Shown here piece after piece: positions 22,351 through 34,429 of a stretch of 64,000 nucleotides of DNA. The notes under the pieces are model-generated. The model searched no databases. It had not been told where the DNA came from and worked only from the letters and a program-made list of their open reading frames with translations. Origin of the DNA: Brasenia schreberi (Eukaryota; Streptophyta; Magnoliopsida; Nymphaeales; Cabombaceae); the NCBI GenBank assembly GCA_036023115.1, contig JAYKKT010000076.1:5022001-5086000 (forward strand). Reading direction: 5' to 3'. Each line of letters begins with the position of its first letter. Within the stretch, counting starts at the first letter, position 1. The position numbers were made by a program, and so were the translations under genes.

Positions 22351-22851
22351 ATTTTAATTTGGGTGAGTTCGCATCATCGCTCTCAGAAAAGCTCAAAAAG
22401 GATTTTCTCATCTTTGCATTCGCTCGCTTTCAAAGCCCTCGAACAAATCACTCAAACCACACTGATATTAGGCCACACATTGCACACACATCAGGCCTAA
22501 ACAAATAAAACTCACAAAGACTTAGGGTCATCCAGCTTTCGTGATAAAATGGGCCAAAATGCACAAAATCGAATTCTTCCAAAAACACTTGTCGTTCAAA
22601 GTTAGTTTGAAGTAAAAACTTGTTTAAAAATTGAAGTTCCTAAGCGCTTAAACTGACCCTTGAGCGTCGGTTTAAGGAGGTTTAAGCGAAAAGATCCCGC
22701 TTTCCCACAATCGCCAAAAAGTCAGAAATATTTCAAAAACCTTTGCTAGTTTGAGTAAGCTAGCTAGCACGCTCGCAAAAAGACGTAGACACGAAAAGGT
22801 TCACTTCAGGTTCCATAAACCGGGAGTGGGAATTTTCATGTTTATAGTTCA

Positions 22852-25197
22852 CTCGAAAGTGGCTCGAGATCATTCACCAACTAAACTATGATTCCTAGAT
22901 CATAAGCTAATTTTTGAGGTTTGTCTCTCCCAACCATTTGTGGAGGGGGATCATGCCATGGAGCTCCATTGGTGACCTCATGGATTGCAAAGGTGGATCA
23001 CTCCAATTGTCAAAGGCTTTAGAAGGAAACACAAGATATCCACGGAAATAGAAAGATTGGTGACCATGGGGTCATGCCCATGATCAACCCATTAAAACAA
23101 TAAATAATGGGGGTTATTAAGGCAAAAACACTACAAATAAAGGAAACCGATGACAGTCAAAAGGACTCCTCTAGAACCAGCTTGAATGCTCTATATAAAG
23201 GAGGCCATAAGAGGGCTTTAACATACAAACAAATCAAGATATATATTAATCATTCCAATTCCAATCTTACTTTCTTTAGTTTAGCTTTCTTTTTCTTGTT
23301 GCTTCTTCTACCTCTTGTTAGTGTAGGCTAGGCTTGTCATTCTCTTTTATTTCTTGTAATAGTCTCTTCTTAATAAATCACCTTTCTTTCCATTTTCATT
23401 TTGTTCAATTCTGTCTATAATCTTTTGATTCTCACATCTTGACTAAGACTAACTTTCTTGAGACCTCACTCTTGGTTACTTTTCCTAAAGCTTTCCAAGG
23501 AATCTATTGGACACTTAGTTGAGTAATCTAAGGGCCCATAATCATCTAAAACCTACAAATATCCCTCTAAGGTAGAGGTCAATGTTCTCTTGCATGTTTG
23601 TACACCATCTACTATATTTCTACAAACCAAAATCATTTGAGTTGGTTACCAAGTTACATTTGACTGTGCTATCTCAACACAACAATCACTAGCACTGGGG
23701 TGCCTCCAATCGGATAAGCCCTAATATTGTGTTGTTCACTGATACAATTAATCTGATGGTTTGAGGGCATTCCATAGAATAAAGTACACATAAGAGAACT
23801 AGCTCAAAAATTCACTCAACAAGTGTGGGTGGTTTGTCTCTCTTCAATAAACTGTGAGTGGTTTCCAATGGTAGCTAAAATTTTTGCACTTGTTTAAATT
23901 TGCATTATGACAGACAGTTTCATAAGGATTTTTCCAAACATTTATAGTCTTTCATAATGCATGCACATTAGTGTCATAATTTTAGATATTGTGATCAGTC
24001 TTAGTTTGGTGAGAGCTGTTAGAGAATATAATTCAAAAAATGCACCTAGAGAATAGGATATGATAATATGTACCCAACATTCTAAGAAAAGGTACCTACA
24101 GAATCCCGAGAAATAGCTTAAATCTTGGGTACTAACCCTTCAAAAGGTTTATGCATATTACCTCCAATTACCATCTTGGAGCCAGAAAGTGAATGCTCCA
24201 ATATTTGGCTGGAATATTGATTGAAAATATGGTGTTGTCATGTATCAAATTTTACATTAGTGGGGTTTATGCGAGTCTAGATCCATAGAAGATAGTACTT
24301 CAAGGTACACCTTTGATCTTAGACATGGAGCAATATCATGATGTTCAAAAAGGCAACCCACTATAGTTTGTCTTTCTCCTCCTTTCTCTTTCTCTCTAAG
24401 TAAATGGTAGGTTTGACCTTAGTCGTCCACTTACACCTTCCGAATGTTTCTTTGAGGCCATATTGCAGATTTCTCTCGTGATGAAACAACAAAGCCCTGT
24501 TCTTATAAAATATTTCATATATTTGGGTTTTTTTAATAATACTCGAGTCTAATGTAGATCCAAGCCCAAATCCAGATCAAAAGTCCAAATGTAAAATAAA
24601 AAGAGAAAATAAGGGAACCATGTTGTTTTTGGATAAAGATACCTTATGAGGTTTCCTCATAAATTTGAAAGCCAAATAACTTACTTAAGGGTCAAACTAG
24701 AGGGTTTTCATCCCTCATTAACCCTAGAGCCTAGAAGAGCTCAAGAGCAACAACTATTGTTGTTCAAATCAGTGTTGTCTCTTGAAAGTTATACATCCTT
24801 CTTTAGTCTTATTTATTTCTCTTGCGAGCAAGTGGTATCCAATGGTGTCGAGGGTATATTCTACAGGTCTTGAAGAGATAAATCCATGGACTAACGATTT
24901 GGGCCCTTTCATATTTGTGATTGACCAGATATACTCGAAGTTGGTTACAGATAATTTTTTTTATTACTGTTCTTGACAATTTTTCGGCAACCTAGTAATT
25001 GTCTACAGTACTAAGGGTACCAAGTGGTGGGACCTACTAAGAGCTTTCCATCCATCATTTATTTTCCAAATTTGGTGATTGGAGGCAAGAGACCAACCCA
25101 ACCTGAGACACCTAATGCTTCTTTTAGGTTATTACTGTTTGGGGTATTAACATTTGCATAATAGCACCAACATTTAGGTGGTTGGCTAAGAGCTTCT
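22852..25197. other. no gene seen; promoter-like segment at 23191
   Basis: A TATA-like CTATATAAAG (23191-23200), a CT-rich leader and an AATAAA (23371) follow one another, as in a short LTR or a gene 5' end, but no coding sequence follows. A CT-rich block at 24365-24520 has a diverged direct copy at 26945-27130 (shared TCTCTCsTGATGAAAC and CTTATAA-ATATTTC-like segments), on either side of the hAT element. Nothing else recognised. Confidence 0.4.
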
Positions 25198-25205
25198 TAC
25201 CTAGG

Positions 25206-26909
25206 TAGACATGTATGGTTCTAGGTAAACCAGCTAGTTACCAGGAACTAGGAACCATAACCGAACAATCCAGCAGACGGTTCTGGTTTCAAGTTTGACA
25301 GTTTCGGATCTGGTTCTAGTTTCATAATTGTTTTAGATCCTATTACGGTTTTAAGTGGTTTTGGATCCAATTCCTATTTCAAGTGATTCTGAATCCGGTT
25401 TCGCACTGGTTATAGATACGGTTTTAGGACATTTTCGGATAAGGTTTTTGGACGATTTCTAATCCAGCTTTGGGCCAGTTATGAGTGATTTTGGATCAGG
25501 TTTAGTTATATAACTATTAATAATTTAAACTATATAAGTCTATAAGTTATATAAGACTATATAAGTTTATCAATAATTAATGAATTTATGTATACATGAT
25601 ATATTACATTATAAAATGTATGTAGACTATGTAGTAGTAATGTGACTATATAAATATATATTAATATATATGTAATGTAATAAATGTAACTACATAAGTA
25701 TATAGCATATTACATATATGATATATGTACGGTATTATATAATATAACTATATAAGTATTGCATTATATATATATAATAATAAGATGTTAATTAAAATTA
25801 TAATATTATAAAATATAATACAATATATATATATCAAAATTCATATAAGATGCAATATATATTATAAAAATAAAAAAATAATGGGCTTGACCTTACTTAT
25901 GAATTATACCTCCTACGTATCCTCTTTGGGTGGAGAGGAATTAAAGCGTACATAGTTCTTTCACCTTTTGGTATAAACACATTACCTAAAGTGATTGATT
26001 ATGAATCATCATTATCGCTCCATGCTTGTATGGAATCAGTGTCAATAGTACTCGTATTAGTTCTTCCTTCAATAGTATAGTCTTTGATTTGTATGTCAAC
26101 CAAAACTTCTTCACGCTCATGTACTCGGCGCCTTGCTCTTGTCCAATCATCTAAGCAAGCCTAAGCTTTAAAGGTCGTGGATTGTAAGTTAGAATGGTGT
26201 TCATGTAATATGCTATCGCTTGCACTAAATACTTCCTCTACAACAACAATTGAAGTTGGAACAACAAAAACATCCTAGCAATTCAAGATAAAATTGGATA
26301 AGTAAGTTAATGCTCTCACTACCATTTTAAAACATCTAATTTATCTCCACCCTTATCTACTTCAAATTCATGAAGATCATAATAAGTAGCATTATATACC
26401 TCAAACTCAATCAAGTTCATAGATTTTGTCTGCTTTCTAAGTCTAGATTTTAAAATGTCGCTAAAAAACTTACCTCTAAGAGAGGAAGATGCATGACTGT
26501 TATTGCTTTCTTCTTTTACTTGTAGAATAAGATGACAATGCACATAACAAGATGACCACTCACAAATGACCCAGTTGTCCTTACTAGCCAACGTGTGTTG
26601 CGTGGCACTCGTTGACTGGCTTGTCTTGTCATATTTCTGGTTCTGGGTTGGAACCAGACCGGAACCGGCAGTTCGATTTAGAATCAGGCCCGAAACCAAT
26701 TATTTGATTTGAAACTGGACCCGGGTTGGTTTGAACCAGAACCCAAACCGTCGATTTTTACAATGGTTTCTGTTCCGGGCCGGCTTTTTAAATAGACAAA
26801 CTGTAACCAAACTGGGACATGTTTAGGTCCGATTCCGATTCCATCCAGTTTAAGGGATGGTTCAATTCTTGTTCAAACCACTAGGCCGGTTCTGAACTGG
26901 CCATGTCTA
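25206..26909 (-). mobile_element. hAT DNA transposon, degenerate (1,704 bp)
   Basis: Termini TAGACATG... and ...CATGTCTA are inverted repeats. The 8 bases outside are TACCTAGG (25198-25205) and CACTTAGG (26910-26917), matching at 6 of 8, consistent with an old hAT 8-bp duplication. Subterminal DNA is rich in GGTTCTGG/GAACCGG motifs typical of plant hATs. The centre (25500-25870) is extremely AT-rich. It carries the end of a hAT transposase on the minus strand. Confidence 0.8.
25999..26699 (-). pseudogene. hAT transposase C-terminal (dimerisation) remnant
   Basis: Minus-strand reading contains KGGDKLDVLKW, then, after stops, TYPILS-stop-IARM and, in a shifted frame, PTSIVVVEEVFSASDSILHE and CLDDWTRAR, the conserved order of the hAT C-terminal dimerisation region (LDVLxWW, YPxLSxxARD, P.S.ASE..FS, WLR). 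It ends at a stop at 25999 after an acidic tail. The usual second Trp after LKW is a stop codon. The N-terminal two thirds, including the RNase H-like catalytic core, are not visible. It is dead. Confidence 0.75.
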
Positions 26910-26917
26910 CACTTAGG

Positions 26918-28790
26918 TAAACCGGGAAGGTTTGGAGCCCCATCTTTACTTGCCTTCCTCCTTCTCTCCTCTCTTTATCTCTCTCCAAGCAAAAGATCTA
27001 ACCCTGTCCATCTACCTTGCATCTGTAGGTTTTCTTGAGATCATATGATAGATTTCTCTCTTGATGAAACCAAGAAGCCTCTTCCTTTTCGAATTACTCA
27101 TTTTTTCCTTATAAGATATTTCTTATAGTTGGATTGTTTTCCTTTATATTGCTAGGGAAAGATTAACCATTACTGTCTCCTAGTTGCAGATATGTGCCAA
27201 AATGGAGCGAGTATTCGATGGAAGCTGCAAGAATTATTGTGGTGTTAGAGCAAAGATATTAGCTATTAGGTGGATTTGCCACTGCAATTCTCTTAGTATG
27301 TCTGACTTTCTCTTATGGGGTTTGTTCTTGTTTGAATCATGTTTTATATGTCACGGTCTGGTGTTGATCTTATTATTTTTGTCTCATATATTTTGCTCTA
27401 TTATTGCATAAAGTTGTCATTAAAGTTATTATTTTATTTCCTCACCGTTGGTGGTCATCTGTCATATTTACAACATCAACATTCACATATAGAGAAAATG
27501 GGGGACTTTTGTAAGTTACATCCATTTTTCATTTTGAAGTGATACAATTACGGGTACTCTATGAAGTAGGCAAGACACATTTGTTTATTAAAGATAACTT
27601 CTATTGAGAAAATGAGTCTCTAGACACACACATCTCTCTTTATATATATATATATATAAGGTGAAGGATGCAATGCACTTATATGTGAACTCTACTCAAA
27701 CCGGTTTCAACCATTAATTAGAGGCATTGATGGTTGTAGTTTAGAAAATAAAATGTGATGAGTAGATTTAGAAGTAATCAAGTATGCTACAAAAGAAGTG
27801 CTTCTTTTAACTTTTGATTTTCAGTTTCAACCATTTATGCATCTTGATCATCTAGTTGATACTGATTTAGCTGGATTTTACATATAGATGGTTTGCATCC
27901 TCTAATATATATACAATATATATGTATCATTTCCAAAATTAGTGAATTGACATAGAGCAATTATAATTATTGGAGTTTAGTGCGAGCAAGGGGTGGGGAG
28001 GGTACAGGTCATAAACCCTAAGATCCAATTTCTTGGAGTGAGGTGGACCCAGTTGAGTCTACATTTGCCCCAACCTATTAAATGTTCATGTTGGTGAACT
28101 CGATAAGATAATGTTGGAAAATTGTGTGTTTAAGCAATTATAAACTTAAAATCAAAAGTTAGAAATGAGAAGACATTATTTCTTTTTAATTTGAAGAGGT
28201 TGTCCTTTGCCTAGAGATACATATGGTATGGAGAGGATTAAGAGATTTTGAGATGATGAAATCTTATTTTCCTTGTCCTAACTTGGATATATATCCCTAT
28301 TATTGTAGAATTAGTACCGTTAAGATTTGATGTATATAGTAAAACAAATTGCATAGCCTACAATGATATCCTGAAAGAGAATACGCAAACAATGCTTTTA
28401 GGAAAGCGTTTTTAAAGTGCTTCAAGTCTATAATTCCAATACATATTTTATTTTATGTATCATCAATTATTCAATTCTTCACGAAATGGTTGAAGATCAT
28501 CCTCTTGATGCAAGGTAGATGATCTCTTCTTCAAAAGGCCTTGTTTGGAGAAGAAATAATGTCTTCTCTATGCAAAAGACCTTTTGGAAGAGAACCGTTT
28601 AATGCATCATCATCCTCTTCTTCTTGTTCGTTGTAGGTCCTTCTCGCCTTCTTTCAGCATACAACAACTATATTGGTTTTAGAGTGTCCAGCTTGATCAC
28701 GTGCATCTATTTAGGTGCTCATTGGATACAAACCCTCTAATTGCTATTTTTGTTGAAAACATAAATGACTATCAAAATTTGTGTTTTTGA
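26918..28790. other. no gene seen; AT-rich DNA with simple repeats
   Basis: Holds the second copy of the CT-rich block (26945-27130), a (TA)n run near 27641-27659, and ORFs of 60-75 codons with no recognisable motif (27184-27542). Confidence 0.4.
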
Positions 28791-28796
28791 ATTTGC

Positions 28797-29757
28797 AATG
28801 ATAGAAAAATTGAATGGTCTTAACTTTCAAATTTAGAAAAGAAGAATCCCATTAGCAATAATTTTATAGGGCATTGATTATGTTCTAAAGGAAACTAAAA
28901 TGCTACCTGAAAATGAAGTAACACATGAGGAAACTGTTATTTACAAAACCTTCTAAAAGGATGACTCGATAGCCATGACCATTATGCTCACATATATAGA
29001 TGATGACTTAATTAAGGTTTTTGAGTTATGTAAAACCACAAAAAACAGTTTAACTATAACTACTAAGTACGATACTATGACAAAGTTACATATTCAACTA
29101 TTCCTTTAGAAATACAAACTCTCATAGAATGAAAGAAGATGATAATGTAGTCAAACATATGAATCAATTGTTGGTTATGGTCAGAGATTTAGTTGTAGCA
29201 AAATCGATAATCCCAAATCCTATGTAGATATCAACTATTCTAAATAATCTCTCTCTTAGAATATGGTAACTAGTGCACTTAGATTAGGATTTGAATTCAC
29301 CCTTTCCAAACTTCAACTCAAATTTGCTATTAAGAAAGAGCATATAAATAAAAAGTAAGAAAGAAAAAAATGCTCATAGCTCAAGATGACATAGGGTTAA
29401 GCTCCGAGCTCAACCAAAACAAAAGGAAATCAAATAAAAAGTTTGGCAAGTGTAACAATAAGGATGGTCAAAATTTCAAGAAATCGCAAAGACACGCTTA
29501 TTAGATCAAGTGCTTAAATTATGATGAGATGGGTCACTTCAATGACTATTGCAATTGAAAGAAAAACTAGTGCAACACTCAACAAAGGTGATCTGTGTCA
29601 TCTCCAAATGTCTACATATGGATTGTCTTGTTTGTGGCTAGTGGGTAGATTCTGGAACAACTTGTCATATCTTAAAGAGTAAATAGAGAGCTTTCATCCT
29701 AAAGGAATACAAGCTTGGGGAGCATCGTGTGTATACACTTCACCTCCAAATCATTAG
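28797..29757 (+). pseudogene. copia gag remnant
   Basis: Reading shifts between frames but gives the copia gag (UBN2-type) order: KLNGLNFQI-stop-KRRIPL (28809), GIDYVLKETK, DDSIAMTIMLTYIDDDLIKV (28952), MKEDDNVVKHMNQLLVMVRD (29130), STILNNLSL, MLIAQDDIG, and a zinc-knuckle relic CLNYDEMGHFNDYC (29510-29552). Protease-like CHILK sequence may follow near 29660. At least ten stops or shifts. The same family occurs at 41182, with the matching LNGLNFQ start. The remnant ends against a hAT remnant at about 29760; no LTR was found for it. Confidence 0.8.
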
Positions 29758-29762
29758 TGTTG

Positions 29763-31080
29763 GTTCACTTTAGTATATTATTGAACTAAATCACTGATCT
29801 CGATCCAAAATGTATTTGATGTGAGATAAGATGACCTTGAAATACACATAGTAGTATTGTAAAACTGTTGGAGCATGCTACACAACTTCCTAATAGAATT
29901 CTAATCAATTATAACATATCCATCATTACCATTTCATTCCACCTCATGCTTGAAACATGATTCTTGTGTATTAAATAACTCAAATGCCTTTATAATATTT
30001 TGTAGGTAGAATTTTATCTAGTCACAACATCTAAACACAATTGACTCTTGTACTCTATATTACATTATTTGAACTTTTGAATCTTGTATTCTATATTGTA
30101 TCCATAAGTACAATTGACTCATCTACTCTAATATATTTCACAACATTCCTTAACCAATTAATAAAGCTACTCACCTCTTTTATACCATCTTGCACAACCA
30201 AGTTTATTATATGCAAAATACATCCATATAAAAAATTATAATTTACAACACCAGTTCTCCAACTTATGAGTTTCTTTTTCAAATATGAAACAACATCATT
30301 TGAACTAGCATTGTCAATTATAATCATAAATACTTTTTTAATAACCCAATCAAACAAAGAGTCAATAAGTAGCCTACCAATAAAGTTGCCCTTATGACTA
30401 GATATTGAACAAAAATTCAATATCTTTTATGCAACTTCCGTTCATTTTCAATAAAATGGGTTGTGATACACATATAGTTCATATGTTGTAAAGATGTTCA
30501 TATATATGTGGTTATAAATATGCTTTGAGTATTCTTTTTCAAAAAATTCTTCAACTTCATTTTTTCATCTATATAGAGTTCATAGCAATCACGTGAATGG
30601 TTCACCTAGATGGCATATACTTTGAGTATTCTTCTTAAAAAAAATTCTTCAAATTCACTTTTTCATTCAAGTAAAGTTCATAGCAATCACGTGTTACGGT
30701 CCATCTAGATGACATTTTAAACGTAAGACATGCAATACCGAGTATCTTCCTAAGTTTTCATTCTAAGCTAATGGTTGCAAAGAATTTTGTTGTTTATCAT
30801 CTATATTTTCTAGAAATTTCTTGCAGGCAACTAGATGATTTTTGGGTAATGGATGTTATTCTTCTTTGAATCACAACAAAAGCCTCTACTAGAGTAATTG
30901 TATTTTGATTTAATATCACCTAAAACATATGTAAATTTGGTAAAATGCTCCCATACTTTAGATCTTTTTATCATGGGCTTCCTTTATGTCTTTGAAAAGG
31001 TTACATCATCACTTGATCATAGTGTATTCGAGTTTACTTGCTCTGATATTACTTTTCCTGGCCATAGACCTTGTAATTGA
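29763..31080 (-). pseudogene. hAT transposase remnant with BED-like N-terminus
   Basis: From 31080 leftwards: a BED zinc-finger-like relic (RSKVWEHFTKF near 30965, zinc ligands mostly lost), then KILNFCSISSHKG near 30425, IIDNASSNDVVSYLKKKL (30280-30330), CILHIINLVVQDGIKEVSS (30170-30225), and near 29820-29870 SSYLTSNTFWIEISDLVQ. These are the conserved blocks of plant BED-type hAT transposases in the right order. The longest open stretch is 30091-30420; stops and shifts break the rest. The C-terminal dimerisation block is absent because the element is truncated. Confidence 0.82.
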
Positions 31081-32076
31081 GATATCTTAAATAATAAAAA
31101 CAAATGTAAGTAAGTATTGCATGAAATATAAACTAATACATGTACTAAACTTCACCAACATATATAAAACGAAAAGTCTCTCTCTATATATATGAACTTC
31201 ATCGCAATTGAAAATTTTAATCTTTGAAAATTTTAATCTTTGAAAATTTTAATCTAACAAAAAGAGTTCATATCTTGCAGACACATTCAAACATATGCGC
31301 AAGTCTTGCAGACACATTCAAACATATGCGCAAGTCACATTAAACTTGATTCACAACTAACATCCACATAGAATGAGTGTTTTCATCAAATTAGAACAAC
31401 AATCAATTTTTTTAATGCATAAATAGAAGCATATCACTAATTAGGCACTAAAAATCATCAAACTATATTGTTTGACCATTATTCGAGCAACTAGCGACGA
31501 GAATCCACCCTTATGAAAAAGAAAATCCGAAAACACCCATGAAATTGTGATTACAACATTTCAGAGAAGATTTACCCAACATATTAAAGATGTAACTTTC
31601 AAAAGCGAAAAATAAAACTGTTAGTTACCATGTAAAAATGAAAGAAGAAACTATCAAAGACACAACATATAAAAAATGTTGTAGAGAAGAGTCACATATT
31701 TCACCTCGAAACTATTCCCAAAAATGCTACTTTGATATGTTTGGGAGCACGACTAGTTGCACATGGAAGGTTTTAGGTGCTTGATGAAAAGAATGCCAGT
31801 GATGGAGGAGAAGAATAGTTTCGGAGAGCACTACTACACAGGTGCAGAAGAATGTAGTAGAGGGCTTAAGAGAGATTGGAGGAAATGCTATCTATTTTAG
31901 GGCATCGTCCAAATACATGTTGAAAACAAAATTTCGATTATTTGGTTCTGGATTTTACAAAACTGAAACCGAACCGAATACCGATTGTCTTGTATTTCCT
32001 AAACAGAAACTCTCAGTTACCAAACCATGAATTCCGGTTCAGCATTTCAGTTTTAACCGAACTTTGCTCACTCCTA
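29763..32076 (-). mobile_element. hAT transposon remnant, left end missing
   Basis: The right end reads GCTCACTCCTA (32066-32076), a hAT-type terminus (TAGGAGTGAGC on the minus strand), preceded by AACCGAAC/GGTTCGG-rich subterminal DNA (31940-32065). No matching left terminus was found; transposase homology stops at about 29763 where copia gag begins, so the left end has been lost or replaced. Confidence 0.7.
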
Positions 32077-34074
32077 GTTATGAGGACCATGTTGAAATGG
32101 GGAAATACAATGTGGTGAAACACCTCGACAATGATGTTCGGGGACATCAACTTTTATAGGTGTCATAATACCTAAGAGTATAATGCCTAAGAGTATTAAA
32201 GTCAATATTAACTCGCAACGACATGCAACAGACATCCTTCACCCAATGCCTTCTTAATTTCTCAATAGCCCAACATTACTACAAATCATTGAAGTCTGTA
32301 AAAGCATGAGAGTGTACATAGTTAACCAAAACTACAACATGCATCGGGCATCCTTCACCGTTGTATGACTAATTGACCAAAACTGAGTTATGTCGTTATA
32401 TATCCTATAGCAACGAAGGAAATGGGGACCAGTAGGGGTATCCCCCCTCCCTCTTAAAGTTTTAGAACCTAGAGAAAACAAGTGCATATTATAACTATAA
32501 GCCCTAGAAAGAAACTTGTTCTTTTGTTTGATTTTTTTTTTGCCTTCAAAAATAAAATAGTTACGTGTGTGCTTATGCAAAAGTGTTTATTTTTCTATTT
32601 TTCTCCTCCTCTCCCTCCTCTAAGAGTAGAGAAGAAAGGAAAATAGAGCTCACATGGGTGTTCTTTTCTTTTTCTTTTTACAATTTTTCTGCAAATAAAT
32701 TAAAGAGAAAAAAAAGATTTCTCTCTTTCTTCTTTGCAAAGATAAGTTTTTAAGAATCAAATATGAATTCCTTTCCAGAAACATTTATTGAACAAGATAG
32801 AATTCCTCTTTCAATGTAAAGCACACTAGTATTGTTCCAATAGTCTGTGGTTGTAAATGACTATGCGAAAGCATGTGGATCACTAATATCCTTGTGGAGC
32901 GGGTGACATTGGATTTAAATTTATCTGTGGTGAGATTATGATTATGATATTTAGATTCTTGTCAACTCACCCTGTCTGCACAGGAATGAAATCATAGTTA
33001 AGGACGACAAAATGTTAGAATATTAAATGTAAACTACTGCGGGCCATGTCAACTCATGTAATAATTGATCAAAGCTTCCTAATCATGGACACTGAACTTC
33101 AACAGTATAGGCATTCAAAAGGGGAAAAGTCTAAATTATCATTACATATATTGACGATAAACTATCATTAACGAGAAGAGAACAATCGCTATTGGTAATT
33201 TAGAGTCGGTAAGTATCTTTCCTTAAGAATTGATGAAGTCCTTTTACAATAAAATCATAAAAAATTAACAAGGATAAAATTAAGACTTTCCCTTGTTGAT
33301 GTACATAATTAATTAAATAAATTATGGTAAATTATACCACAAATATCAGATTAGAAAAACTCAAACTATCACTGCGTCCTTTAATATTGTTCTACAATAG
33401 AATAAAAGGTAAAGAAGTGTATTTTCTTGTAAATGACATGTTATAAAGAGATGCCATCAAAAGAAATTCATAAAGAAGGAAATCTATGTAAACCGTTATC
33501 CTTCATTTTTCTTCTTAAAAGAATTAGGACAAGCCGGCCTCTACTTAATTAAACAAATCGATGAAACTTATCTTGTTAATGTTCTATTCGGGGCCACTAG
33601 CATGAAGCACCAAAATTTAATCAACTCGAACGTGTATGAATAGCATACAGGGTACTTCGATTTGGTGGAAATTTGATATTTCCCTAAAGAAAAGCATGAT
33701 ATTAGTTCATTCCTGTCGCCATTGATGCACCGCATTTGTATTAGTGGATCCAGTTGTTATTTTTCGGGTCGAAGTTGCACGTGATATCATGTGGCTCAGT
33801 TCGGTCGAGGTCCAACGCTTGGATGTGACATTCATTTACAGCTTCAAATCAATGAGCCAAATGAAATTTCAGAGAAGCATGGCGAAGCAAGTTGGCTTTG
33901 CTGTTTATGGCTTAACCACTCACCAAAGTCGAAGTGAAGCATACGTTTCCTTCCTCATACCAAGTGTGTGCGGTTGAGCACATGAATTCTTAACCCATCG
34001 TTTTCTTAATAAATAGAGAGACCTTGCTCGAAAAATTCAACGTGCGCAGGATTGAAAGATCCCTCTTAGCCTCT
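32077..34074. other. no gene seen upstream of the small zinc-ribbon-like gene
   Basis: AT-rich. Short ORFs (for example 33744-33977) match nothing I recognise. The last 200 bases are the likely promoter of the gene at 34146. Confidence 0.4.
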
Positions 34075-34076
34075 TC

Positions 34077-34084
34077 TATAAATA
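34077..34084 (+). promoter_or_regulatory. TATA box of the small zinc-ribbon-like gene
   Basis: TATAAATA in the context CTCTTCTATAAATAAAC, 69 bases before the start codon; spacing suits a short 5' UTR. Confidence 0.65.
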
Positions 34085-34145
34085 AACATAACCGTCGACA
34101 GAAAGAGTACAAGCGATAGAGATCAAGAACTCGAAGAAGAAAGAA

Positions 34146-34355
34146 ATGGTTTTCTTTTGCTTCTTGGTGGATCAAAAGAGAATGATGGCATGTAGCAAGC
34201 CAGTTGCAGGGATGTGCTCGAGGTGTGGGGCAGGCGCCCGTGTAGCGGAGATGAGGACGTCGACCAGATTCTGCAGCATTCCTCTGTACTGGCGAAATTG
34301 GAAGGCCATCATTTGTTGCTTCTGCGGAGCAATACTCAAATCCTACTCCACCTGA
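34146..34355 (+). CDS. small plant-conserved protein with two CxxC motifs (zinc-ribbon-like)
   Basis: A single-exon ORF of 69 residues. It has two Cys pairs, CSRC near residue 23 and CCFC near residue 58, spaced as in a zinc ribbon, with an aromatic/basic stretch between (TRFCSIPLYWRNWKA). The overall pattern (MVFFCFLVDQKR start, SKPVAGMCSRCG, IPLYWRNWKAIICCFCGAILKSY) resembles a family of ~70-residue uncharacterised plant proteins as I recall them; no function is known to me. The start has good context (AAGAAATGG) and a TATA box 69 bases upstream. A broken inverted paralogue lies at 38104-38285, which supports this being a genuine gene rather than a chance ORF. It is one of two host genes seen in the window. 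Confidence 0.72.
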   Translation: MVFFCFLVDQKRMMACSKPVAGMCSRCGAGARVAEMRTSTRFCSIPLYWRNWKAIICCFCGAILKSYST

Positions 34356-34429
34356 CTACTTTCTTTCTGTCCGACTGTTTTCTTCTTCCTTTTCCCCCTT
34401 CATTTGTTGCTTTTGCGTTCTAATGTATC

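Larger units (their letters stand above)
18736..22846 (+). mobile_element. solo LTR of the Tat-lineage gypsy family (4,111 bp)
   Basis: Begins TGTAAACACCCCAAAAATGC and ends TTTTCATGTTTATA. It is flanked on both sides by GTTCA (18731-18735 and 22847-22851), a perfect 5-bp target duplication, so it is a complete LTR left by LTR-LTR recombination. The expected terminal CA is TA, consistent with one C-to-T change. It shares with the other LTRs the GGATTTGGAT U3 block, TATA box, CGGGGTTGTAGTAACGGAGC block (21553), GAGCC-type array, and the TTTGAGTAAGCTAGCTAGCACGC block (22752). Neither internal region nor primer site follows. Confidence 0.92.

Noticed and set aside
23191..23380. TATA box and AATAAA as a gene
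   Set aside because: No coding sequence lies between or after them; kept only as a promoter-like note in the unassigned stretch.
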